Below the pieces are notes generated by a model. That model searched no databases. It was not told the origin of the DNA and saw only the letters and a program-made list of their open reading frames with translations. Positions 16,183 through 24,014 of a DNA stretch of 63,534 nucleotides are shown in pieces (within the stretch, counting starts at the first letter, position 1; every line of letters starts with the position of its first letter). The stretch is from Chloroflexota bacterium. GTDB lineage: Bacteria > Chloroflexota > Anaerolineae > Anaerolineales > Villigracilaceae. The stretch is taken from positions 1 to 63,534 of the forward strand of contig QMIW01000027.1 of NCBI GenBank assembly GCA_024434165.1, in the 5' to 3' direction. The position numbers and the translations under genes were made by a program.

Positions 16183-16520
16183 ATGATAGAGTCTTTCGCC
16201 TCCGAAGAAACCGAGAAAATCTTTCGGGGTCAAGTCTCAAAGATATTCAGCGAACCGCCCGCCGCAACTCGAAGATTTCATGAAGCCGCTTGGTTTGAGA
16301 CAGTATCATTTGGCGCATGACATCGGCGTTACTCCAATTCGCATCAGTCAAATCGTGAATGGCGAGCGCTCTATTACCGTTGATACTGCCATGCGCCCTG
16401 CTCGGTATTTTGGTACAAGTGCGGTATGACTTGGAGGTTGCAGAGAGCGAATTGAGCGACAAAATCAGTCGTGAAGTCAATGAAGTCAAGGTGCGTGATA
16501 AAACGCCAAGTCACGTGTAG
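16183..16520 (+). pseudogene. Decayed HigBA toxin-antitoxin module
   Basis: The start MIESFASEETEKIFRGQ is the N-terminus of a HigB-type (RelE fold) toxin, but it runs on out of frame after about 20 codons. From about 16250 another frame reads a HigA antitoxin: LEDFMKPLGL, then GVTPIRISQIVNGERSITVDTA and ARYFGTS, the helix-turn-helix of the HigA/XRE family. That frame stops at 16429, and a third frame resumes the HigA tail (V-R-Y-D-L-E-V-A-E-S-E). So a deletion has fused toxin to antitoxin and a second small deletion has broken the antitoxin. The locus should be inactive. Location beside foreign-composition genes fits an acquired cassette. Confidence 0.7.
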
Positions 16521-16546
16521 GGCGAAAGGCCAGCCAACACAGCATA

Positions 16547-16650
16547 CACCCGTCCCCGCTGCACTGCGCGGGGCGAACGACCTGATCCTCGGGCGAACAT
16601 CGAGGGCAGGCGCTGGGGACTGCCGCCTTCGGCGGTGTGCGCACATCCCA
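16547..16650 (+). repeat. GC-rich imperfect-palindrome repeat, copy 1
   Basis: About 104 bp containing nested hairpins (CCCCGCTGCACTGCGCGGGG, GCCGCCTTCGGCGG). A copy at 18149-18253 is about 85% identical by eye. Together they bracket the GNAT gene and the MITE-split gene, as attC-like sites bracket gene cassettes. Confidence 0.65.
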
Positions 16651-16683
16651 GGCATTTTTCTACGCCTTAGCATTTTTCTGGTT

Positions 16684-16781
16684 GGACGGCTTCGCCGTCC
16701 CTGCCCCAGCGCGGGTATCCCGTAAAGAGCGCACGGGTCGAGCCGCAAACCGCTGGGCGGCAAGTGCCAGCCTGCCAATTA
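16684..16781 (+). repeat. Second GC-rich degenerate repeat, right copy
   Basis: Starts with the hairpin GGACGGCTTCGCCGTCC (16684-16700), then a segment beginning CTGCCCCAGCGCGGGTA (16701) that matches the segment at 16067-16135, including the shared CGCAAACCG. The spacer to the GNAT start holds nothing else recognisable. Confidence 0.5.
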
Positions 16782-16803
16782 CCCAAAACAAACAGAAGCC
16801 ACA

Positions 16804-17448
16804 ATGAGAGAAGAAGAAATTCCAGATTACAACATTTTTATGATGTGTGAGCAGCTCAACAGGTCCGCATTGACAGAATTGAGCGCTGGTTATTATTTTA
16901 GAAATTGCAGACCAGATGAATTGGAAACCTGGAAAGCATTTCCTTTTGACAGTGAAAGAGTGCCCGAAGAGTATGAGGGCTTTATGAACAAAATAATAAA
17001 CGACTCTTACGGCAAAAATATGGATGTTTTCTTTCAAAACACACTTTTTGTCTGCGATAAAGAAGACAAGCCAGTTGCAACTTGTTCCCACTGGAAAGCA
17101 TACGGAAAGATAAATTCAATTCATTGGCTAAAGACTCTAAAAGCCCATGAAGGAAAGGGACTGGGCAGAGCTGTACTTTCTGCAATAATGAGGCGTTTTG
17201 ACAGCAACGACTATCCAATTTACCTGCATACACAACCAGGAAGTTTCAGGGCAATAAAGTTATATTCCGATTTTGGATTTCACCTGCTTAGAGGAGGGCA
17301 ACTCGGAACAAGGGTGAATGAACTGGAAAAGTGCCTGCCAATTCTCAAAGAATTTATGCCAAAAAAAGATTTTGAACGCCTGAAAATTACTGATACGCCA
17401 GACGAGTTGATCAAATTATTAGAGAATGAAACAACAATACAATTTTGA
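16804..17448 (+). CDS. GNAT-family N-acetyltransferase
   Basis: A 214-residue acetyltransferase of the GNAT fold. Acetyl-CoA-binding motif A reads LKTLKAHEGKGLGRAVLSAIM (residues about 115-135; the H-E-G-K-G-L-G-R loop binds pyrophosphate), followed by a motif B-like YLHTQPGSFRAIKLYSDFGF. Acceptor substrate unknown. Codon use is clearly AT-rich (AAA, AAT, TTT, ATA) against GC-rich neighbours, so the gene is recently acquired. It lies between two copies of a GC-rich palindromic repeat with the decayed HigBA upstream, in the same orientation, like a cassette. Confidence 0.82.
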   Translation: MREEEIPDYNIFMMCEQLNRSALTELSAGYYFRNCRPDELETWKAFPFDSERVPEEYEGFMNKIINDSYGKNMDVFFQNTLFVCDKEDKPVATCSHWKAYGKINSIHWLKTLKAHEGKGLGRAVLSAIMRRFDSNDYPIYLHTQPGSFRAIKLYSDFGFHLLRGGQLGTRVNELEKCLPILKEFMPKKDFERLKITDTPDELIKLLENETTIQF

Positions 17449-17458
17449 AAAAGCCCTC

Positions 17459-18116
17459 ATGAACAATTATTCTGATAGGGCAAGACATATTAGCAACAGA
17501 CTAGGTAAAATTTTAGTCATTTACATAAGTATTGAAATTATCCTCCAACTAAGTAGTCGGTCGAAATAAATTTTACAAAAATACGCTCCCGGCGGCGTCC
17601 CCGCCGCCGAGGACGGCGGCATGAGCAGGAATTTGTTTTCTAAAATTTTTAGTTGAAGGAGTAATCAAGTATGCAAAATATTTGAATTTTCGCAGAGAAC
17701 TATCTAATGCTCAAATGCTTTGGAAGGAAAATGGGCTTTCAGATTATGAAATTATTGTAACTGGCAATAAATTCTACGGCAACAACAATCACCCATGCAC
17801 ACTTTCTTACCAAAAAATTGTTTTTGAAAATGAGCTAGCCATAGCTGGCAACCATTTAGCAGAATGTCAGACCAATTACAATGAAATAGCAATAAGCAGA
17901 TTCTTTGAATATATAGGCAGCGAATTATCGGGAATAAATATCATTCTTACTGATTGGGCTATAGAGTTTGACAACAAATATGGGTTTGTCACTTTTTACA
18001 GAATAGATTATAGAGGTTCAGTACTATTTCCCAACAAAAATAGCGTTAGCATTTTCCCTCAGAGCGATTATGATTTCAAAACATTTGGAATTGCTGAGTT
18101 TCACCCAATAAGATGA
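17459..18116 (+). pseudogene. Hypothetical gene split by a MITE
   Basis: The upstream piece starts at ATG 17459 (MNNYSDRARHISNRLGK, then a hydrophobic helix ILVIYISIEIILQ) and runs into the MITE at 17550. After the element an open frame without a proper start resumes (LVEGVIKYAKYLNFRREL, then LWKENGLSDYEI) and continues to 18116, with a beta-rich C-terminal half. The joined product would be a membrane-anchored protein of about 185 residues; the NFRREL-x(5)-LW-x(5)-SDYEI stretch recalls DUF6174-like secreted proteins, a tentative match. A TTG at 17682 could start the downstream piece. Composition is AT-rich as in the GNAT gene. Disruption is inferred from the position of the element. Confidence 0.5.
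17550..17660. mobile_element. MITE family 1, copy A
   Basis: Begins TA-AGTAGTCGGTCGAAATA, identical in type to the terminal inverted repeats of the copies at 45197-45315 and 56030-56129, with the same GC-rich hairpin core (GCTCCCGGCGGCGTCC...). It is in the opposite orientation to copy B; its right end (TTTGTTTTCTAAAA...) matches copy B inwardly but the last terminal repeat has decayed. No coding capacity. Confidence 0.75.
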
Positions 18117-18474
18117 AACTGCAAATTGCCACTGCCCACCAAAGCGTTCACCCCGTTTCCGCTGCCCTGCGCGGGGCGAACGGCCTGACCCTTGGACGAA
18201 CACCGAGGACAGGCGTTGGGGACTGCCGCCTTCGGCGGCGTGCGCACATCCCACCTGCGCCTTGCCGCACATTCGAAACTTGAAATCAAATGCACTCGCT
18301 GGTTTTAGCCTTTGCATTACGCCCATACAGGCATCCAGGTTTGCAGAGAAACAAACGTTATGGTTTAAAGAGCGGATACCTCCGGGGGAATACGGCGCGG
18401 CACCCCCAACCAAGGTTATAATTGCGTAACCGTTTTCATAGATCCGCCCGCCCGAAAGTAAAATTACAACCACC
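18117..18474 (+). other. Spacer with GC-rich repeat copy 2 and promoter of the TPR gene
   Basis: Contains the second copy of the palindromic repeat (18149-18253), an AT/GC mixed tail ending in AACAAACGTTATGG (about 18352), and TATAAT at 18417-18422, the likely -10 for the TPR gene with a leader of about 45 nt. No gene is seen. Confidence 0.6.
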
Positions 18475-20793
18475 ATGCTCGGTAGAGACGACATCTTTCA
18501 AAAAGCAATGAACGAGGGACATTCCGCCGCCTGGGACCAGGAATGGGAAAAGGCGATCAACGCCTATCGCCGCGCCCTCGAAGAATTCCCCGATCACCCC
18601 AAAGCGCTTACCAGCCTGGGGCTTGCCCTGTTCCAAATGGGCAACATAGACGAATCCCTGCAAATCTACCTGCGCGCCGCCAAGGTCTCGCCCGACGATC
18701 CCGTCTCCACCGAGAAAGTGGCGCAGCTCTCCGAACGCGTCGGCGATCTCAAAACCGCCATGGATGCAGCCATCCGCGCGGGCGACCTCTACCTCAAACA
18801 GCGCGATACCGACAAAGCCATCGAAAACTGGGTGCACGTCACCAGCATCAACCCCGAAAACGCCATCGCCCACTCACGTCTCGCCCAGGTGCACGAACGG
18901 CTCGGCCACCTTCAGCAGGCGGTCACGGAATACCTCGCCCTCGCCAGCATCATCCAACGCGCGGGCAACGCCGAAAAAACCCAGGAGATGGTGGATAAAG
19001 CCCAATCCCTCCTGCCCAACAGCCCCGAAGTCAAACAGGCGCAATCCTCCCTCAAAATGGGGCAGCTGCTCCCCAAACCGATTCGCGGAAAAGGCGGGAC
19101 GGGACCCATCCGCATGGCGCAGGTCAAACAACTGCAGCAGCCGAACGCTTCGCGAACCGCCTCGGGGCTGGACCCGGTGGCGGAAGCCCGCCAGAAAGCG
19201 TTGACTCATCTGGCAGAGATGCTCTTCGAGTATTCCGACGACAGCCCCGGCGCGCAGGAACGACGCGGACTGGCGGCGATCATGAAAGGCACGGGCGCCA
19301 TCTCGCTCCAGCAAGCCGAACAGGCGAAGGTCATCCTGCACCTCGGTCAGGCGATTGACGCGCAATCGAAGGGCAACGACGCGCAAGCCGCCGAGGAGAT
19401 GGAAGGCGCGCTGGAGGCAGGCTTCACCAATCCCGCCCTGTACTTCAATCTCGGCTACCTCCGCTTCAAGGGCGACCGCATCGAAAGCGCGCAGCGCTTT
19501 CTGCAAAACGCCGTCAAACACAACGATTACGCGTTCGCAACGCGCCTCCTGCTCGGACAGATGCTGGTCAGGAAGGGCGCCTATCGTGAAGCCGCCCTGG
19601 AATACATCGAAGCCCTAAAACTGGCAGATTCGATGACTGTCCCCGCCGAACAGGCGGACGACATCCGCCAGCAGTACGAACCCATCCTCGAAACCTACCA
19701 AAATCAATCGGATGACAGCGTACTGCGCAAAGTGTGCGAAAACATCAACGGCTTGTTGATGCGCCCCGACTGGCGCGAACAACTCCATAAGACGCGCGAA
19801 CAAATGCCCAAAATGGAGGGCAATCTGCCCGCCCCGCTCGGCGATATCATCCTCCAGGCGCAATCCAGTTCAGTGCTCGAATCCATGAACCGCATCAACC
19901 AGCTGGCGCGCATGGGAAGCCTGCGCTCCGCCATGGATGAAGCCTATGACGCCGTACAGCAGGCGCCCACCTACCTGCCGCTCCACACCCTCATGGGCGA
20001 CCTGCTCGTCCAGGACGGGCGCAGCGCCGACGCCATGACCAAGTACAGCGTCGTGGCACATGCCTACAGCGTGCGCGGCGAAGTCCTGCCGGCGACGAAA
20101 CTCCTGCGCCGCATCATCCAAATCTCGCCCATGGATATGGGCGCCCGCAACCGCCTGATTGACCTGCTCGTGGCGCGCGGTCACATAGACGAAGCCATCA
20201 ACGAATACCTGGAACTCGCCGCCATTTACTACCGCCTCGCCGAACTGGACATGGCGCGCAAAACCTACACCACCGCCCTGCGCGTGGTGCAGCAGGGCAA
20301 CGCCAGCCGCGACTGGAATACCCACATCCTGCAGCGCATGGCAGATATTGACATGCAGCGCCTGGATTGGAAACAAGCCCTGCGCGTCTACGAACAGATC
20401 CGCACCCTCGCACCCGACGACGACGCCACCCGCAAACAGATCATCGAATTGAACCTGCGCATGGGGCAGACGGATAAAGCGCTCACCGAATTGGAAGGCT
20501 ACATCACACATCTGGAAAGCCAGAACAAGAACGAACCCGCGCTCAACTTCCTCGAAGAACTCGTCCGCGACCACCCGGAACAACCCATGCTCAAACGCAC
20601 CTGCGCGGCTCTTCTGCACCGCACCGGGCGCACCGGCGAAGCGGTCTCCCTGCTGGACGGCTTGGGGGAAACTCTCCTGCAAAGCGGCGACCGTCAGGGC
20701 GCGATGGAAGTCATCAACCAAATCGTCCTGATGAATCCGCCCAATGCCGAAGACTACCGCGCCCTGTTAAGTCAGATGCGCTCCAGACCGTAG
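18475..20793 (+). CDS. Large tetratricopeptide-repeat protein
   Basis: A 772-residue soluble protein made almost wholly of TPR helices: clear units include AWDQEWEKAINAYRRALEEFPDHP (18-41), the units to about 160, 295-375, and 510-770. A less regular linker (about 185-290) contains GKGGTGPIRMAQVKQLQQ. No signal peptide, membrane helix or enzymatic motif. TPR solenoids act as protein-interaction scaffolds; the partner is unknown. It has its own promoter and a strong terminator, so it is monocistronic, just outside the AT-rich patch. Confidence 0.88.
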   Translation: MLGRDDIFQKAMNEGHSAAWDQEWEKAINAYRRALEEFPDHPKALTSLGLALFQMGNIDESLQIYLRAAKVSPDDPVSTEKVAQLSERVGDLKTAMDAAIRAGDLYLKQRDTDKAIENWVHVTSINPENAIAHSRLAQVHERLGHLQQAVTEYLALASIIQRAGNAEKTQEMVDKAQSLLPNSPEVKQAQSSLKMGQLLPKPIRGKGGTGPIRMAQVKQLQQPNASRTASGLDPVAEARQKALTHLAEMLFEYSDDSPGAQERRGLAAIMKGTGAISLQQAEQAKVILHLGQAIDAQSKGNDAQAAEEMEGALEAGFTNPALYFNLGYLRFKGDRIESAQRFLQNAVKHNDYAFATRLLLGQMLVRKGAYREAALEYIEALKLADSMTVPAEQADDIRQQYEPILETYQNQSDDSVLRKVCENINGLLMRPDWREQLHKTREQMPKMEGNLPAPLGDIILQAQSSSVLESMNRINQLARMGSLRSAMDEAYDAVQQAPTYLPLHTLMGDLLVQDGRSADAMTKYSVVAHAYSVRGEVLPATKLLRRIIQISPMDMGARNRLIDLLVARGHIDEAINEYLELAAIYYRLAELDMARKTYTTALRVVQQGNASRDWNTHILQRMADIDMQRLDWKQALRVYEQIRTLAPDDDATRKQIIELNLRMGQTDKALTELEGYITHLESQNKNEPALNFLEELVRDHPEQPMLKRTCAALLHRTGRTGEAVSLLDGLGETLLQSGDRQGAMEVINQIVLMNPPNAEDYRALLSQMRSRP

Positions 20794-20797
20794 CCGA

Positions 20798-20826
20798 ATG
20801 CCCATCCGCGCGATGGGCATTTTTAT
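20798..20826 (+). terminator. Rho-independent terminator of the TPR gene
   Basis: ATGCCCATC pairs with GATGGGCAT around a 5-nt loop, followed by TTTTATT. Confidence 0.9.
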
Positions 20827-20904
20827 TCACAAGTCCATTTATTCCAATATGACAAATTAGCCCCGAATTTGTGACAAAAGTCCGACCGCCGCATAATTTC
20901 CCCA

Positions 20905-20913
20905 TGCTATAAT
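20905..20913 (+). promoter_or_regulatory. Extended -10 promoter for ctaA
   Basis: TGCTATAAT (20905-20913) is an extended -10; no -35 match is needed in this class. Leader of about 50 nt. Confidence 0.55.
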
Positions 20914-20969
20914 CCCGCGGACTTTGAATCCGTAAGCCGCGCTTTCAGCATAACCTGATTGGAGAAATC

Positions 20970-22004
20970 ATGCCCAAAACTCAAAACAGAGCCGTGATGA
21001 CTTGGCTTTTTATCTTCGCCTTTGTCGTGGCTTTCCTCGTCGTCTTCGGCGGATTCGTCCGCCTGACCCGCTCCGGCTTGTCCATCGTCGAATGGAATCC
21101 GATCAACGGTACGATTCCCCCCATGGGAAACCACGAATGGGAGGCGGAATTCGCCAAATACCAGCAGACTCCCGAATACATTCTCATCAACCAGGGCATG
21201 ACCCTGGAGGAATACAAGTTCATCTTCTACATCGAATGGTTCCACCGCCTTGTGGCGCGCCTTGCCGGTCTGTTCTACGCCATCCCGGTGTTTTACTTCC
21301 TGTTCAAAAAAGCCATCCCCTTCAAGGAGTTTGGCATTTATTTCGTGATGGGGATGCTCTTCATCGGGCAGGCGTTCATGGGCTGGTTCATGGTCGCCAG
21401 CGGATTGGAAAGCCGTCCCTCCGTCAGTCATTTCCGCCTCACCGCCCACCTCCTGCTTGCCCTGACCCTCTTCGCCCTCGCCTTGTGGACGGCGCTCGGT
21501 CACCGCTTCGGCTTCCCCAATTCCGCCAGACCGGTGAAATGGTCGCTGGCGAGCAAACTGGCGTTGTGGTCAACAGCGGTGTTGATCATCCAAATCGCCT
21601 ACGGCGGCATGACGGCGGGACTCAAAGCCGGTCACGTCTCCGACACCTGGCCCCTCATGTTCGGCAAGTGGATTCCGCCCAACCTGTTCGCGTCGTGGGC
21701 AGCCCTCCTTGAAACCCCGCAGACCATCGTCTTCATCCACCGCTGGTTCGCATGGCTGGGAATCATCCTTGTGCCGCTGGTCTATTTCATCGTCAAAAAG
21801 CAGAACTACCCCGCCGACATCCTGAACGGGCTCAAATGGCTGACCGGCGTGGTCGCCCTGCAAATCACGCTCGGCGTGCTGACCATCCTCTCCTACGTGA
21901 ACATCGTCATCGCCCTGCTTCATCAGGCGAACGCCATCCTGCTTTTTGGGCTGGCGGTGTATTTCATCCACCGCTTCCGCGCGCTGGACCAGAAAACGGC
22001 GTAG
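20970..22004 (+). CDS. ctaA: Heme A synthase (Cox15/CtaA)
   Basis: A 344-residue polytopic membrane protein with eight helices in two pseudo-symmetric halves. It oxidises the C8 methyl of heme O to make heme A for aa3-type cytochrome oxidase. Visible signatures: GGFVRLTRSGLSIVEW in the first loop, FYIEWFHRLVARLAG (haem-ligand His), HFRLTAHLLLA, IQIAYGGMTAGLKAG, FIHRWFAWLG and ALLHQANAILLF, giving paired histidines in each half. GGAGAAATC precedes the ATG. It implies aerobic or microaerobic respiration in this organism, although the oxidase genes are not here. Monocistronic: own extended -10 promoter and terminator. Confidence 0.93.
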   Translation: MPKTQNRAVMTWLFIFAFVVAFLVVFGGFVRLTRSGLSIVEWNPINGTIPPMGNHEWEAEFAKYQQTPEYILINQGMTLEEYKFIFYIEWFHRLVARLAGLFYAIPVFYFLFKKAIPFKEFGIYFVMGMLFIGQAFMGWFMVASGLESRPSVSHFRLTAHLLLALTLFALALWTALGHRFGFPNSARPVKWSLASKLALWSTAVLIIQIAYGGMTAGLKAGHVSDTWPLMFGKWIPPNLFASWAALLETPQTIVFIHRWFAWLGIILVPLVYFIVKKQNYPADILNGLKWLTGVVALQITLGVLTILSYVNIVIALLHQANAILLFGLAVYFIHRFRALDQKTA

Positions 22005-22057
22005 GCGGCGGAAAAACCATCCGCGCAGAGACAACTCCCAGTCCGGTAAGATGCGCA

Positions 22058-22097
22058 AAACTTCCCCCGCACCGTCTTCGGAGCAGGGGAAGTTTTT
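22058..22097. terminator. Bidirectional terminator between ctaA and the ABC operon
   Basis: AACTTCCCC pairs with GGGGAAGTT, followed by TTTTT on the plus strand; the reverse strand also ends in TTTT. The flanking operons converge here. Confidence 0.8.
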
Positions 22098-22167
22098 ACT
22101 TCGGTGATGGGTCGAAATAACCGATTATGCCCGTAGAACGAAACAGTATCTCGCTCTACATCCGCTT

Positions 22168-22362
22168 TTACTTCAACGTCTTCGAATACAACGTGAATCC
22201 GATCATCCCCAATGCCAGCCCAAGGCTGGAAACGCCCCACGAGAAAAAGTTCAGAAAATAAGTGGACTCGAGAACTTTTATGACCATCAGGAATGGCAGG
22301 ATGACGCCGCCGACAACCATCATCACCACGCCGGAATTGAGAAGCAGCAGCGGGGATTTCAT
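22168..22362 (-). CDS. Small two-helix membrane protein
   Basis: A 64-residue protein with two hydrophobic helices (about 4-28 and 34-58: LNSGVVMMVVGGVILPFLMVI and FFSWGVSSLGLALGMIGFTLY) and a short lysine tail. Its ATG overlaps the stop of the upstream ABC ATPase (ATGA), so it is translationally coupled and is the last gene of the importer operon. Function unknown; it could be an accessory of the transporter or simply riding on the operon. Confidence 0.72.
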   Translation of the reverse strand: MKSPLLLLNSGVVMMVVGGVILPFLMVIKVLESTYFLNFFSWGVSSLGLALGMIGFTLYSKTLK

Positions 22363-23372
22363 TCCGGTTCCTCCGTTCGATACAGCCAGCAGGCGACGAA
22401 ATGCCCCGGCTCGGGTTCAAAATCAACCGGCTCTTTCTCGCTGCACAACCCTGCGATGGCTTTGGCGCAGCGCGGGTGAAAACGGCAGCCCTTCGGCGGG
22501 TTCACCAGGCTGGGCGGTTCGCCGGGCGGCACTTCCTTGTAGGTGATGGAATTATCCGCATCCGGGTCGGAGGTGGCGGCGAGCAGAGCCGCCGTGTACG
22601 GGTGCAGGGGGTTATCGAGCAGGCGGCGCGTTTGGGCTTTTTCCACCAGATTGCCCGCATACATCACAAAGATGCGCTCGGAAAAATACTTGACCGTCGA
22701 AAGGTCGTGCGTGATGTAAATGACCGAGAGGCGGTGCCGCTCCTGCAGAGCGTGCAGCAACTTCAAAATTTCCACCCGCACCGAAGCGTCGAGCATGGAG
22801 ACGGGTTCGTCCGCCACGATCATCTTCGGTTCGAGGATCATCGCGCGCGCGATGACCACGCGCTGCTGCTGCCCGCCGCTCAGCATGTGCGGAAACTTGT
22901 GCAGGAAATCCTCCACCGGGTGCAGTTTCACCTCGGTCATCGTCTTGCGGATTCGCTCCAGCCGTTTCTCGCGGTCCTTCACGCCGCTGATGATGAGCGG
23001 TTCCTCCAAAATCTGCTGCACGGTCATAAACGGCGGCAGCGCCCCGTAGGGGTCCTGCTGGACGTAACCGATCTCGAAACGATAATTCCGCAGTTCTTCG
23101 CCGGTCAGTTCGACCAGATTTCTGCCTTCGAAGATGAGTTCGCCGCGCGTGGGGATGTTGATTCCCAGGATGGTTTTCATCAGGCTGGATTTTCCGCATC
23201 CGCTCTCGCCGACGACTGCCACAGTCTCCCCCTGCGCCATCTCAAAGCTGACGCCGTCCACGGCTTTGACGTATCCCATGTGGCTGAACCCGAATCGGCG
23301 CAATTCATACCAGACGTGCAGGTCACGAATGGAGAGGAGAGTCTCCCGCTGTTCCCGGATTTTCGACGACAT
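22359..23372 (-). CDS. Peptide/nickel-type ABC transporter ATPase (OppF/DppF-like)
   Basis: A 337-residue ATPase of the Opp/Dpp class. Walker A GESGCGKSS, Q-loop YVQQDPYG, signature LSGGQQQRV, Walker B MIVADEPVSMLD and switch ITHDLS are all present. The C-terminal oligopeptide-ATPase extension has NPPKGCRFHPRCAKA and a later cysteine, the site that holds an Fe-S cluster in some relatives. ATG 23372 is taken because AGAGG lies 8 bp before it; an ATG at 23378 is possible. It is separated from the partner ATPase by a DinB-like gene. Confidence 0.9.
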   Translation of the reverse strand: MSSKIREQRETLLSIRDLHVWYELRRFGFSHMGYVKAVDGVSFEMAQGETVAVVGESGCGKSSLMKTILGINIPTRGELIFEGRNLVELTGEELRNYRFEIGYVQQDPYGALPPFMTVQQILEEPLIISGVKDREKRLERIRKTMTEVKLHPVEDFLHKFPHMLSGGQQQRVVIARAMILEPKMIVADEPVSMLDASVRVEILKLLHALQERHRLSVIYITHDLSTVKYFSERIFVMYAGNLVEKAQTRRLLDNPLHPYTAALLAATSDPDADNSITYKEVPPGEPPSLVNPPKGCRFHPRCAKAIAGLCSEKEPVDFEPEPGHFVACWLYRTEEPE

Positions 23373-23404
23373 TTTCATTGCCTCTTTTAGTTCAGTGGTA
23401 TGGA

Positions 23405-23986
23405 TCATGACCGCTTTTCCGTGGCAGAGCCAAAGCCCGTCTGCAAGCCTTTCAGGCATTCCATCATGCCGAGGTGACGGCAATCGTGCGACAAAAAGAC
23501 CAGCAGGTTCAGGCGGATATTTTGCAGTTTTCGTTTCAATTCTTCGTCAACAGCATCAAGGGTGGGGTAACGCTCATCCAGCAATTGGATAAATTCTTCA
23601 AGGGCGTCGTAGGAGCGTTTGAGATAATCCAGCAATTCATCCCTGGGAGGGATGGGCAGGGTGGCGGCGACTTCATCGCTCAGACCCGTGCCGACCGTCG
23701 CGCTCAGGTCGGTGGGAAAGCCCCATTTTTGGGCGAGGTTTTCGCGCGCCCAAATCTCCACCGGCTCGCCGAAATCGGAACCCAGCTGCGGCGTGCGTTC
23801 CAGGATGATCGCCTTGAGGAAATCTGACTCACGCGCCAGATGCCAAAGGTGAAATCCAATCGAAGTGCTGTAGCCCTTCGGTCTCCAGCGCAGCTGGTCG
23901 TCGTCGAGTTCGCGGGCAAAATTCAGGACAACCTGATGAATATCCTTGAAGGAATAAAGGACGTCGTAAAGGGCGGGTGTGGGCAT
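23405..23986 (-). CDS. DinB-superfamily protein inside the ABC operon
   Basis: A 193-residue four-helix-bundle protein of the DinB/YfiT type. Helix 1 has LYSFKDIHQVVLNF; STSIGFHLWHLARESDF supplies the first metal-type histidine motif and LVFLSHDCRHLGMMECL the C-terminal one, so three histidines of a metal site are visible. Members are thiol transferases or metal-dependent hydrolases; many have no known role. GGGAGAACC precedes the ATG. It sits between the two ATPases of the importer and is read in the same direction, an unusual place; it may act on the imported solute. Confidence 0.75.
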   Translation of the reverse strand: MPTPALYDVLYSFKDIHQVVLNFARELDDDQLRWRPKGYSTSIGFHLWHLARESDFLKAIILERTPQLGSDFGEPVEIWARENLAQKWGFPTDLSATVGTGLSDEVAATLPIPPRDELLDYLKRSYDALEEFIQLLDERYPTLDAVDEELKRKLQNIRLNLLVFLSHDCRHLGMMECLKGLQTGFGSATEKRS

Positions 23987-24014
23987 GGTTCTCCCGGTGA
24001 TGTTGGTATGGGGG

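Noticed and set aside
18352-18372. AACAAACGTTATGG as an attC end
   Set aside because: It fits the GTTRRRY core only partly and has no paired core at the expected distance; kept only as weak support for the cassette idea.
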